The notes beneath the pieces were generated by a model. It was not told where the DNA came from. It did not search any database and was given only the letters and a program-made list of their open reading frames with translations. A stretch of 48,961 bases of DNA from Pirellulales bacterium. Its GTDB lineage: Bacteria > Planctomycetota > Planctomycetia > Pirellulales > S012-138. The stretch covers positions 1-48,961 of the forward strand of contig JALCBR010000026.1 of the NCBI GenBank assembly GCA_028066245.1, given 5' to 3'. The translations under genes and the position numbers were made by a program. This document shows positions 26,776 to 33,559 of the stretch, piece by piece (within the stretch, counting starts at the first letter, position 1; each line of letters starts with the position of its first letter).

Positions 26776-27249
26776 CTATTGCCGTTGATCGGTGTCGGAA
26801 ACGTGACCGGCATAAGACGCGCTCATAGAGACGTGATCGTCAGAGACATCTTCCTCATGGTTGGCCGCCAGCGGTTGGCTGGGATCGACGCCAGGATAAA
26901 AGCGGTCACGATACCGCAGGGCTTCCAGATTGGTGATCAGTCCGTCGCCGTTGGTATCGCAGAGAATAATTTGGTCGTTGTGAATTGCGTTATTGCTGAG
27001 CCTTTCTGAGCGTGCCAAGGCAAGCAGGAACGGGATTCCCAAAAAACTGTCTGACTTGCCTGCCTCCGAGGCATCCGGATGCGCAACGCAAGCCAAGAAG
27101 GTCTCTTCAGCAAGTGGCGACTGAAAACCAACTTCGTAGAGCTGCTCGTCCGCGCGGATAACTCGCTCTGAAGCATGCGTCAACAAGCAGCCACTGGAGG
27201 GAATCAACAGGGCCAGTGCTAGCAGCAATGGTAATGTGCGTGCATTCAT
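26776..27249 (-). CDS. Small putative lipoprotein with one EF-hand loop
   Basis: Encodes 157 residues from ATG 27249; longer in-frame upstream sequence looks non-coding. A signal sequence (LPLLLALALLIP) ends in SSGC, so Cys21 could be lipidated, although Ser at -3 is not ideal. Residues 98-109 form a canonical EF-hand calcium loop: Asp98, Asn100, Asp102, Thr106 and Glu109 in DTNGDGLITNLEAL. The region before it (~60-95) contains hydrophobic helices. The tail is rich in Asp, Ser and His. No family assignment. It converges with the ABC permease (39 bp apart). Function unknown; calcium binding is inferred from the loop. Confidence 0.68.
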   Translation of the reverse strand: MNARTLPLLLALALLIPSSGCLLTHASERVIRADEQLYEVGFQSPLAEETFLACVAHPDASEAGKSDSFLGIPFLLALARSERLSNNAIHNDQIILCDTNGDGLITNLEALRYRDRFYPGVDPSQPLAANHEEDVSDDHVSMSASYAGHVSDTDQRQ

Positions 27250-27494
27250 TCGTTGCAGCCTGCCATGCGAAGACCGAGATCGGGCTCGTGTATATATCGG
27301 CCGTTCCCCAATCCAACAAGATGAACTCTCAAATGGATGAGTGCACCGCAACCTTTCGGGGAGGGCTCCAATCCCGCCAACGATCATCGATTTGAGACCA
27401 GATATTCGCAATTGCCGCTGGAGATCATCGAATACCTGGAAAGCAGCACGACTGTCCACAGTTGACCATTCACGGTTCGATAACTAACCACTCA

Positions 27495-28091
27495 ATGAAG
27501 CCCGCTCTGACACGAAGGTTCCAGTTCAGCGTACGGACGATGTTGTTTGCCGTCTCGCTGATCGCGGGTTTTATCGCGTCCGTTGGACATTATGGCGGAC
27601 CAGGGATCTTCCTGTTTTTGGCCGGCTTGGGAGGGGTACTTGTGGTCAGTTCCATTTGGAACCGGAGCCCAAACCGCGCCACCTTGGGAACAATCCTCAT
27701 GCTGGTGACGCTGCCGTACTTTGGCTCGGCTTCACGGTTCATACACCACACAACCCAGCGTGTGCAGGTGGTGGTCAAAGACGCCCACAGCGGCGAACCA
27801 ATCTCCGGAGCACAGGTGTCGCTCTATCCAACATCGCATAGGAATCCCAGGCTGGTTGCCGCCACCGACCAATACGGAAACGCCCTTTTGCAAGCGCGTT
27901 TCAAGACCAGCAACCATCAGTTGGGTCTTGGCCGCAGCGGAAGGATCTGGCTCTGGGAACACACACTTCAAGTCGAGTCCTTCGGGCACCAGCCGTTGAC
28001 CTGCCCGCTGTATGACATGACCGGCAAAACGCACGACCTATACGGGAGCGAGCTTCCGCCCGTCGTGGTTGAGTTGGCGCGGGCACGGTGA
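27495..28091 (+). CDS. Membrane protein with RRFQFS anchor and carboxypeptidase-regulatory-like domain
   Basis: Encodes 198 residues from ATG 27495. Residues 7-12 are RRFQFS, then hydrophobic spans at ~14-30, 36-54 and 64-78. The C-terminal ~110 residues are beta-rich, with VQVVVKDAHSGEPISGAQVS followed by TDQYGNALLQ, the pattern of carboxypeptidase regulatory-like (transthyretin-like) repeats, usually outside the cytoplasm. The leader matches that of the protein at 8932. The gene is divergent from the EF-hand lipoprotein and converges on hisE. No enzymatic motif. Function unknown. Confidence 0.72.
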   Translation: MKPALTRRFQFSVRTMLFAVSLIAGFIASVGHYGGPGIFLFLAGLGGVLVVSSIWNRSPNRATLGTILMLVTLPYFGSASRFIHHTTQRVQVVVKDAHSGEPISGAQVSLYPTSHRNPRLVAATDQYGNALLQARFKTSNHQLGLGRSGRIWLWEHTLQVESFGHQPLTCPLYDMTGKTHDLYGSELPPVVVELARAR

Positions 28092-28145
28092 GCGGTGTTG
28101 TCCGTGGCAAGCGCATGTCTCAGCATCGACTCGTCAACCGGCACA

Positions 28146-28478
28146 TCATTCCCCACGGCTGCGTTTCTCTTCGAGGCCGGAAACACCAAACCGCCGCGCA
28201 AGTTCCACAGCAACATCACTGGCGTCCGCATCCCGCGCCGCCAGCATGACCAGCAAGTGATAGACGAGATCGGCCGCCTCGCGGATGAGGTGCTGGCGGC
28301 CTTCTTCGCCAGGCTCTGCGGCCGCCTCGATCACTTCGGCGGCCTCCTCCGTAATCTTTCCGGCGATCTTAGCGACCCCGCCAGACAGCAACTTGCACGT
28401 GTAGGAATCGTCGCTGGGGGTCGCTTTGCGATCCGCGATGATCTTGGATAAATCCGCAAATACGGCATCGGCAGGCAT
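28146..28478 (-). CDS. hisE: Phosphoribosyl-ATP pyrophosphatase
   Basis: Encodes 110 residues from ATG 28478; the longer frame to 28598 lacks similarity. HisE hydrolyses phosphoribosyl-ATP to phosphoribosyl-AMP and PPi, the second step of histidine synthesis, in the cytoplasm. The MazG-like motif is intact: KITEEAAEVIEAA supplies the EExxE metal ligands, and REAADLVYHLLVML supplies the ExxD ligands. The N-terminal LSKIIADRKATPSDDSYTCK and C-terminal DVAVELARRFG blocks are also typical. It is a stand-alone HisE, not fused to HisI, and no other his gene is in the window. Confidence 0.94.
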   Translation of the reverse strand: MPADAVFADLSKIIADRKATPSDDSYTCKLLSGGVAKIAGKITEEAAEVIEAAAEPGEEGRQHLIREAADLVYHLLVMLAARDADASDVAVELARRFGVSGLEEKRSRGE

Positions 28479-28716
28479 GACTTCAGCTTCCGCAAGGGCA
28501 GGGCGATAGGAAATCCCGAGTGTATTCCTTGGCAAAGGGCACATCCAGCCGCTAGCTCGGCGTGTTGTGACGCCCCCACACGGCTTGACCCATTCCACTT
28601 GTCAACTCATCGCCACCAGGGCAAGCTATCTTTCCTAAAGTCGTCCGTGCCCACTTTCCCAACGGAACACTTGTTGGGATGCGTCGACCATCGCCTTTTG
28701 CCATAGGTGAATCCCA

Positions 28717-29781
28717 ATGTCTCAAATGGTGAATTGGACGATCTTTGCGATCTGTCCTGTGCTCTTTCTTCTTACGGCAGCCACAATGAGCCAATCTCTC
28801 CACGCCCAAAACGGCCAAGATTCTCAATCGCATGCTGCGGCTGGAAACTCTCAGCAGGAGTCCCATGGACGGTTTCCAGAGTTACCTCAAGGCATAACCA
28901 GCTTCGGCGCGGCTGTGGCGGGCGATTTCGTCTACGTCTATGGCGGAAACCATGAAGACGCTCATCAGTATTCGCGATTGGGGCAATCAAATGAGTTGCT
29001 CCGCATCAGCCTGAGTAATCCCGCGAAATGGGAAACACTTCCTGAGGGTCCGCGGATGCAAGGGCTGGGCATGGTGGCCTATGACGGCAACTTGTACCGT
29101 GTCGGCGGATTCTCTGCGCGCAATGAAAGTGGCGAACCTCAAGACTTGTGGTCGTCCAACAGTTTCGCGCGCTTTCACGTGGAGGAGAACAAATGGGAAG
29201 AACTTGTTCCCTTACCGGAACCGCGCTCTAGCCATGATGCGGCGATGCTGGGAAGTACGCTGTATGTTGTCGGCGGTTGGTCCATGCAGGGTGATGCCGA
29301 AACCGTCTGGCACAAGACCGCTTATGCCATTGACCTGGCCGCAGGGACTTTGGAATGGCGCAAGTTGCCGACGCCTCCTTTCACGCGGCGGGCAATCTCA
29401 ATCGCCCCAGCACGCGGAAAGATCTACGTCATCGGCGGCATGGAGCCCAACGGACCCACGACAAAGGTTGCCTACTATGATCCGGAATCCAACTCGTGGG
29501 AAACCGGCCCCCACCTTCCCGGTGAAGGGATGGAAGGATTCGGTTCAGCCGCCTGCTGGTCCAACGACCAGATGTTTGTCAGCACGTACGGCGGCAATGT
29601 CTACCAGCTCAACTCGGCAGAAGACGATTGGATGAAGCTCGCCACGCTGGAGCCGGGGCGATTCTTCCACCGCATGGTTCCAACCGCCAGTGAGCTTGTG
29701 CTCGTTGGCGGCGCGAACATGGAGATTGGCCGGCTGCGCGAACTCGACATCGTTCCGCTCAGCACAAAAAATAAGCCGTAG
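28717..29781 (+). CDS. Secreted kelch-repeat beta-propeller protein
   Basis: Encodes 354 residues from ATG 28717. A signal peptide occupies ~1-31 (IFAICPVLFLLTAATM, then LHAQ). A Gln/Ser-rich linker precedes kelch-type blades. Each has a glycine pair after hydrophobic residues and a Trp further on: VYVYGGN, LYRVGGF, LYVVGGW, IYVIGGM, MFVSTYGGN and LVLVGGA, with NKWEELVPLPEPRSSH and NSWETGPHLPGEGM as the inter-blade Trp segments. Six blades would fit. Kelch propellers bind proteins or sugars; some (galactose oxidase-like) are enzymes, but no copper ligands are evident. Exported; partner unknown. Confidence 0.85.
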   Translation: MSQMVNWTIFAICPVLFLLTAATMSQSLHAQNGQDSQSHAAAGNSQQESHGRFPELPQGITSFGAAVAGDFVYVYGGNHEDAHQYSRLGQSNELLRISLSNPAKWETLPEGPRMQGLGMVAYDGNLYRVGGFSARNESGEPQDLWSSNSFARFHVEENKWEELVPLPEPRSSHDAAMLGSTLYVVGGWSMQGDAETVWHKTAYAIDLAAGTLEWRKLPTPPFTRRAISIAPARGKIYVIGGMEPNGPTTKVAYYDPESNSWETGPHLPGEGMEGFGSAACWSNDQMFVSTYGGNVYQLNSAEDDWMKLATLEPGRFFHRMVPTASELVLVGGANMEIGRLRELDIVPLSTKNKP

Positions 29782-29814
29782 CCCGGACGACCTTCTCCCT
29801 CAGCGGCAGAGCCG

Positions 29815-30651
29815 TTAGCGAATCGTCATCTTCGTGGGCACGGTAAAGATTGTCCGTGCCGTCCGCTCAGGTTTGGTTCCGATTGAGATTTCTGTCACGT
29901 CCAGTTTGGAAGCCTGGGCAGGCTGGGGGCCATACGCGTCAGCAGCGACATACCCTCCGGCACAGTGGTCACATGACCCGTTGCAGCCCAAGCGGCATCC
30001 CGGCGGATTGGCGCTTCCGTACATTGCGTTGGAACTCGAGCAGCCACAGCAAGCTCTGGCACGACGCGCCAACAACCGTTCCTTATGCCGGGGGAAGAAG
30101 TCGAGCAAGCCAACCCCGTGCTTACGGCAGCACGTTGGCGGTCCTTGCGAACAATCCGGATCGAATCGACAAGTTGGATCAATCACGCCGAACAAGATCT
30201 CATTCCACAGTTCATGGCCAATGTCGCTAATCGTCCACACTTTCAACTTGTACTCGGTCGGGTCGCCGCAAACTGATTCATAGGCACAGCAGGCATCCCA
30301 GGCGACGGCCGCATGCGGGAAATATCCGTCGCCGGCGTTTTGCACATACCGCGGCGCAGGAAGTCCAGACGCCGAATATGCTCCAGGGTCGCTATAGAAA
30401 AAGTCCTGATCGGGATATCCAGGACCCAATCCCGCTTCGTGCGCGACATCGGGAAGGGGATTGGGAACCGGCGGCGGCGCGTCCTGCCAGAAGGAATCCA
30501 CGGCATCCGGCTCGGCAAGGAAGCCTACTTCCGTGACCTGTCGCTTGAGCGGCGGCAGCACCACGGAGTCGGGATCGTCCTGAGCCTTGGCTTGGACACA
30601 GAAGCAGCTGAACAAGAAAGCGGCAAGGGATCCTGCAAATTGAAGCCGCAT
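29815..30651 (-). CDS. Secreted cysteine-rich hypothetical protein
   Basis: Encodes 278 residues from ATG 30651. Signal peptide ~1-23 (MRLQFAGSLAAFLFSCFCVQ, then AKA). The middle holds a Pro/Asp-rich stretch (APPPVPNPLP). Residues ~115-225 contain many cysteines in pairs and clusters (DACCAYESVCGD, PTCRFDPDCSQGPPTCC, RACCGCSSSN, GCRLGCNGSCDHC), suggesting several disulfides outside the cytoplasm. The C-terminal ~40 residues (KLDVTEISIGTKPERTARTI) are without cysteine. I do not recognise a family, though Cys-rich exported proteins are common in planctomycetes, whose walls contain Cys-rich proteins. The gene converges with the kelch gene. Confidence 0.7.
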   Translation of the reverse strand: MRLQFAGSLAAFLFSCFCVQAKAQDDPDSVVLPPLKRQVTEVGFLAEPDAVDSFWQDAPPPVPNPLPDVAHEAGLGPGYPDQDFFYSDPGAYSASGLPAPRYVQNAGDGYFPHAAVAWDACCAYESVCGDPTEYKLKVWTISDIGHELWNEILFGVIDPTCRFDPDCSQGPPTCCRKHGVGLLDFFPRHKERLLARRARACCGCSSSNAMYGSANPPGCRLGCNGSCDHCAGGYVAADAYGPQPAQASKLDVTEISIGTKPERTARTIFTVPTKMTIR

Positions 30652-30982
30652 GGCGATATTCTCCGGCAGTGTTTCTTTGGGTCTTCTAGCGCGGCGCGGT
30701 GAACCGTCAAATGCAGCATCGTCCTCGCACCGGCGGAAGAATCAGGCGAATCATTAGAGCGCATATACTTTGCCCTGCTTGCCGGCTTTCCAACAAAGTG
30801 AATGCATCGCTAGCCGCTGTTGAAAGTCAGCGTGGCGTTTCTCGACAGCAATCGGCTGCTAGCAGTGCGCGCCTAGGCTGGCTGACAGTTGACGCGCGCG
30901 ATCAATTCGCGTCGCCTTGTCGAACGTTCGCGCCTAAGATTCCGGGAAAGCGCATTCCGCTCCCGATAGCGAGGACCGCCAG
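30652..30982. other. Divergent intergenic region
   Basis: A ~330-bp gap between the Cys-rich protein gene (minus) and the Tat protein gene (plus). Only short non-coding-like frames occur. Promoters of both genes are expected, but no motif is convincing. Confidence 0.4.
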
Positions 30983-32608
30983 ATGGTGGCAAATGACGTT
31001 CAACTCGTTCGCAGAGATTTTCTCCGCACAGCGCTGGCATGCGTCCCAGCCGCCGGCATGTGCATGGGGGAGATGCAACACGCTGCCGCGCAGGTCCTTG
31101 CTGCCTCTGCCGCGACATTCGACGGTAAACCCCATCGTGTGGCAGGCGTTCCCGTCTCGCTCGAGTCTGATGACTACACGGTCGCTGGATTGCAACGGAC
31201 ACAGAAAGAAGTACTTGCCGCGTACGGTGTCAGCCACCGTGACCTGCCGTTGGATGCGAAGGCGTCTTACTACGAATGGCAACTGTGGCGCTACCATTTG
31301 ACCAATTGGAACCAAGTTCACCATGCAGCGGATTTGCCAGCCGAACGCGGGGAACACCCCCGCACAGTTCCCGGCTCGGACTCCTCAACGTGGAATGGGG
31401 CTCTGCTGGCCGCGTTGGCTCACAAGTACGCGGTGACGCACGACGCCGAGACCCTCAGGCGCGTGAATCAATTGCTCTGGGGGATGAACTTCTTTTTCGA
31501 AGTGACACGCAAGTCCGGTTTGCCGGCGCGGAACGTTGTGCATGCCGATGGCATGGTGCTGGCAGGCCAAACTCCCTATGACGCGCCTGACGGAAACCGC
31601 TACTTCTATCTGGCTGATCCGGCCAAAGGAACGTTCAACCAGATCGCCATCGGGCTGGCCGCCGTGATGATGTACGTGGAGTCCGATTTGCCGGAGCCAA
31701 CCCGCGCCATGTTGCGAACGCGGCTGGCTGAGTTCGTCTTGCATCTTATCGATCATGATTACCACATCACCGGAGCTGACGGAAAACGAACGTCCTACGG
31801 AGATCTCACTCCGGTCTTTGCTGGTGTTGGGGTTCCGTTCAATGCGCAAGTGGCATTCCACATCATCTACCTGGGACAGATCTTTGCTCCGCAAGACGCC
31901 ACACAACGGCAACGGATTGCCGATCAATACCGACGGCTGCGGGACAAACATCACGTCTACTTCGAGCGACCGTGGAAATCATTGATTCAACCGCAGCGCG
32001 TGGCGGCAAGCCCGATCGTCAAGGGTATGAATGATCGCAATCACGCGATCAATGCTGCGTTCTCCGGCCTGTTGTTGGAGCGGTATCAGGCAGCGCGAGA
32101 TGGCCGTGGCATCGATGAGACTTTCGTCTATCGATTGGGTCAGACGATGTACTGGGGACTGCAGAAGCTGGAACGGTCCGGCAACAGTCTGTGCAATTTC
32201 ATGTATTTGGCATTGCTTGCCGACGATGCGATGTTTTCAGCGATGGCGCCGGAACGTCCAGACCAAACACGAAAGCAGATGACAAGCTTGCTGAGCTCAG
32301 GCATTGAGCAGTTGCGCCGCTTTCCGCTCGATCGCTTCCATCGTCCCGGTGTGACGCACTCCACACGCGAACCAACAGGGATCGACGCTCGGCGCGGCAG
32401 TGACTTCTATTGGAAGGAACCGGAATACGAGGTCTTCCGCGCGACGGGACCCATCAACGGACGAACGAATTGCGGCACGGATTATCTCTACGCCTATTGG
32501 CTGATGCGGCACTTTGAATTGGATAGGTCGGCGGCTGTTTCGCGGCGGCATGGCGGAGTGCTGGAGAGATCACTCAAAGGACGGTCGCTGGGCGAACAGC
32601 GCTTTTGA
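30983..32608 (+). CDS. Tat-exported protein, probable alpha/alpha-barrel
   Basis: Encodes 541 residues from ATG 30983. The N terminus carries a twin-arginine signal (RRDFLRTALACVPAAG, Arg10-Arg11), implying export of a folded or cofactor-loaded protein. The rest is long and mostly helical with regular aromatic residues (YYEWQLWRYHLTNWNQVHH, TWNGALLAALAHKYAVTHD, LLWGMNFFFEVTRKSGLPAR, FNQIAIGLAAVMMYVESDL), as in (alpha/alpha)n toroids of glycosidases, lyases or related enzymes. Repeated H-x-H and D-rich spots (DHDYHITGADGK) could be catalytic, but no family motif is certain. The C terminus is basic. It is a single gene. Function unknown. Confidence 0.7.
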   Translation: MVANDVQLVRRDFLRTALACVPAAGMCMGEMQHAAAQVLAASAATFDGKPHRVAGVPVSLESDDYTVAGLQRTQKEVLAAYGVSHRDLPLDAKASYYEWQLWRYHLTNWNQVHHAADLPAERGEHPRTVPGSDSSTWNGALLAALAHKYAVTHDAETLRRVNQLLWGMNFFFEVTRKSGLPARNVVHADGMVLAGQTPYDAPDGNRYFYLADPAKGTFNQIAIGLAAVMMYVESDLPEPTRAMLRTRLAEFVLHLIDHDYHITGADGKRTSYGDLTPVFAGVGVPFNAQVAFHIIYLGQIFAPQDATQRQRIADQYRRLRDKHHVYFERPWKSLIQPQRVAASPIVKGMNDRNHAINAAFSGLLLERYQAARDGRGIDETFVYRLGQTMYWGLQKLERSGNSLCNFMYLALLADDAMFSAMAPERPDQTRKQMTSLLSSGIEQLRRFPLDRFHRPGVTHSTREPTGIDARRGSDFYWKEPEYEVFRATGPINGRTNCGTDYLYAYWLMRHFELDRSAAVSRRHGGVLERSLKGRSLGEQRF

Positions 32609-32726
32609 ATTGAGAGCAAGAGCTGAGTTCCACGGAACTACCAAGACAAAGCGCTGAGCAGCTGCAAGAGAATTGCATTGTTACTCGTCAACTCGAAAAA
32701 AACGATGTCACGATTCTGCGGAAGCG

Positions 32727-32810
32727 GTTGGCGCCCCTCTGGGAAACACTGTTAGCTCTCCTCCTGGCGCGCCTGTTGGAACCCCTGTTGGCGCGCCTGT
32801 TAGAACTTCC
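32727..32810. repeat. Seven tandem 12-bp degenerate repeats
   Basis: Seven head-to-tail 12-bp units follow the consensus gttggcgcnCCT. Units 1, 4, 5 and 6 (gttggcgcccct, cctggcgcgcct, gttggaacccct, gttggcgcgcct) are closest; 2, 3 and 7 are more diverged. On the plus strand they encode a Val-Gly-Ala-Pro-like tetrapeptide in an open frame 32673-32966 that has only a TTG start. The repeats lie in the ~305-bp convergent gap 32609-32913, which holds no other supported feature. Confidence 0.8.
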
Positions 32811-32913
32811 GCCAAAACCACTCGTCAGAGGGAGGGGAATACGGCTTTTCGGATGTCAGCCAGCCAGCAAAAACGACCCGAGCCGGCGCGACCAAGAAGC
32901 GCCAAAACCTGGC

Positions 32914-33267
32914 TCAAGACTTTGGGATCTGACTGTCTTCCAGCAGTCGCAGCATTTCACGACTAGCAACGCGAGCGACCGCCCTGCGGGCACGGAATTG
33001 CAACAAGCGGTTGATGGCGAAGGCAAAAACGAGTGCCGCCACGATGCCAAAATAACTACAGGACGCGATCGTGAGCATCACGTCTGGGCCCAGGATTGGG
33101 CTGATGATTTGTGAGACGGCATTCCCTTCCGCGGCGACATGATCAAGCATTCCGCCTAGCCCCCCGCCGATCAATCCGCCGACAACGATGGCGATCGCGA
33201 AAGAGACAATCTGATTTCGTCTCAGACGGGAAACATCGGCAGCCCTGTGGAGTTCTCTCTTGCTCAT
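32914..33267 (-). CDS. Small membrane protein with two transmembrane helices
   Basis: Encodes 117 residues from ATG 33267; ATG 33324 in the same frame would add 19 residues (MESRFVCSLANRTLETRKS). A basic N terminus (RLRRNQ) is followed by a Gly-rich hydrophobic span at ~20-40 (IAIVVGGLIGGGLGGM), a loop, a second span at ~63-86, and a basic amphipathic C terminus (RARRAVARVASREMLRLLED). No motif identifies a function. It is convergent with the Tat protein gene and downstream of the S9 peptidase terminator. Probably a real gene because hydrophobicity and charge follow a clear membrane-protein pattern. Confidence 0.6.
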   Translation of the reverse strand: MSKRELHRAADVSRLRRNQIVSFAIAIVVGGLIGGGLGGMLDHVAAEGNAVSQIISPILGPDVMLTIASCSYFGIVAALVFAFAINRLLQFRARRAVARVASREMLRLLEDSQIPKS

Positions 33268-33480
33268 GGACTTGCGTGTTTCAAGAGTTCGATTGGCCAG
33301 CGAACAGACAAACCGAGATTCCATGATGATCGGGATCTCTGCGAATGAACAGCCAAATCCACGGCGCGGAAAATTCGGCCCGTCACTGCAAAGGAACATG
33401 CGCGTCACGACTGCTACGACCGCGCTGGCCCGTCTCAAACCGACCGGCCCGCGCATGTGAAGGCGTTCAACCCCAACAAG

Positions 33481-33518
33481 AAAAAAGCCCCAACCCAGCA
33501 GTATGCCGGGGTTGGGGC
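33481..33518 (-). terminator. Rho-independent terminator of the S9 peptidase gene
   Basis: On the minus strand the arms gccccaaccc and gggttggggc form a 10-bp GC-rich stem with a 12-nt loop, immediately followed by TTTTTT (33486-33481). It lies ~40 bp after the S9 stop at 33560. Confidence 0.9.
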
Positions 33519-33559
33519 AGATTGTCGCTGTTGGCGAAAAGCCGACAGAGAAGCAACGC

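Noticed and set aside
32673-32966. Frame carrying the VGAP-like repeat as a coding gene
   Set aside because: Only a TTG start, no SD, and its end overlaps the convergent membrane-protein gene. Kept as a repeat and a finding, not as a CDS.
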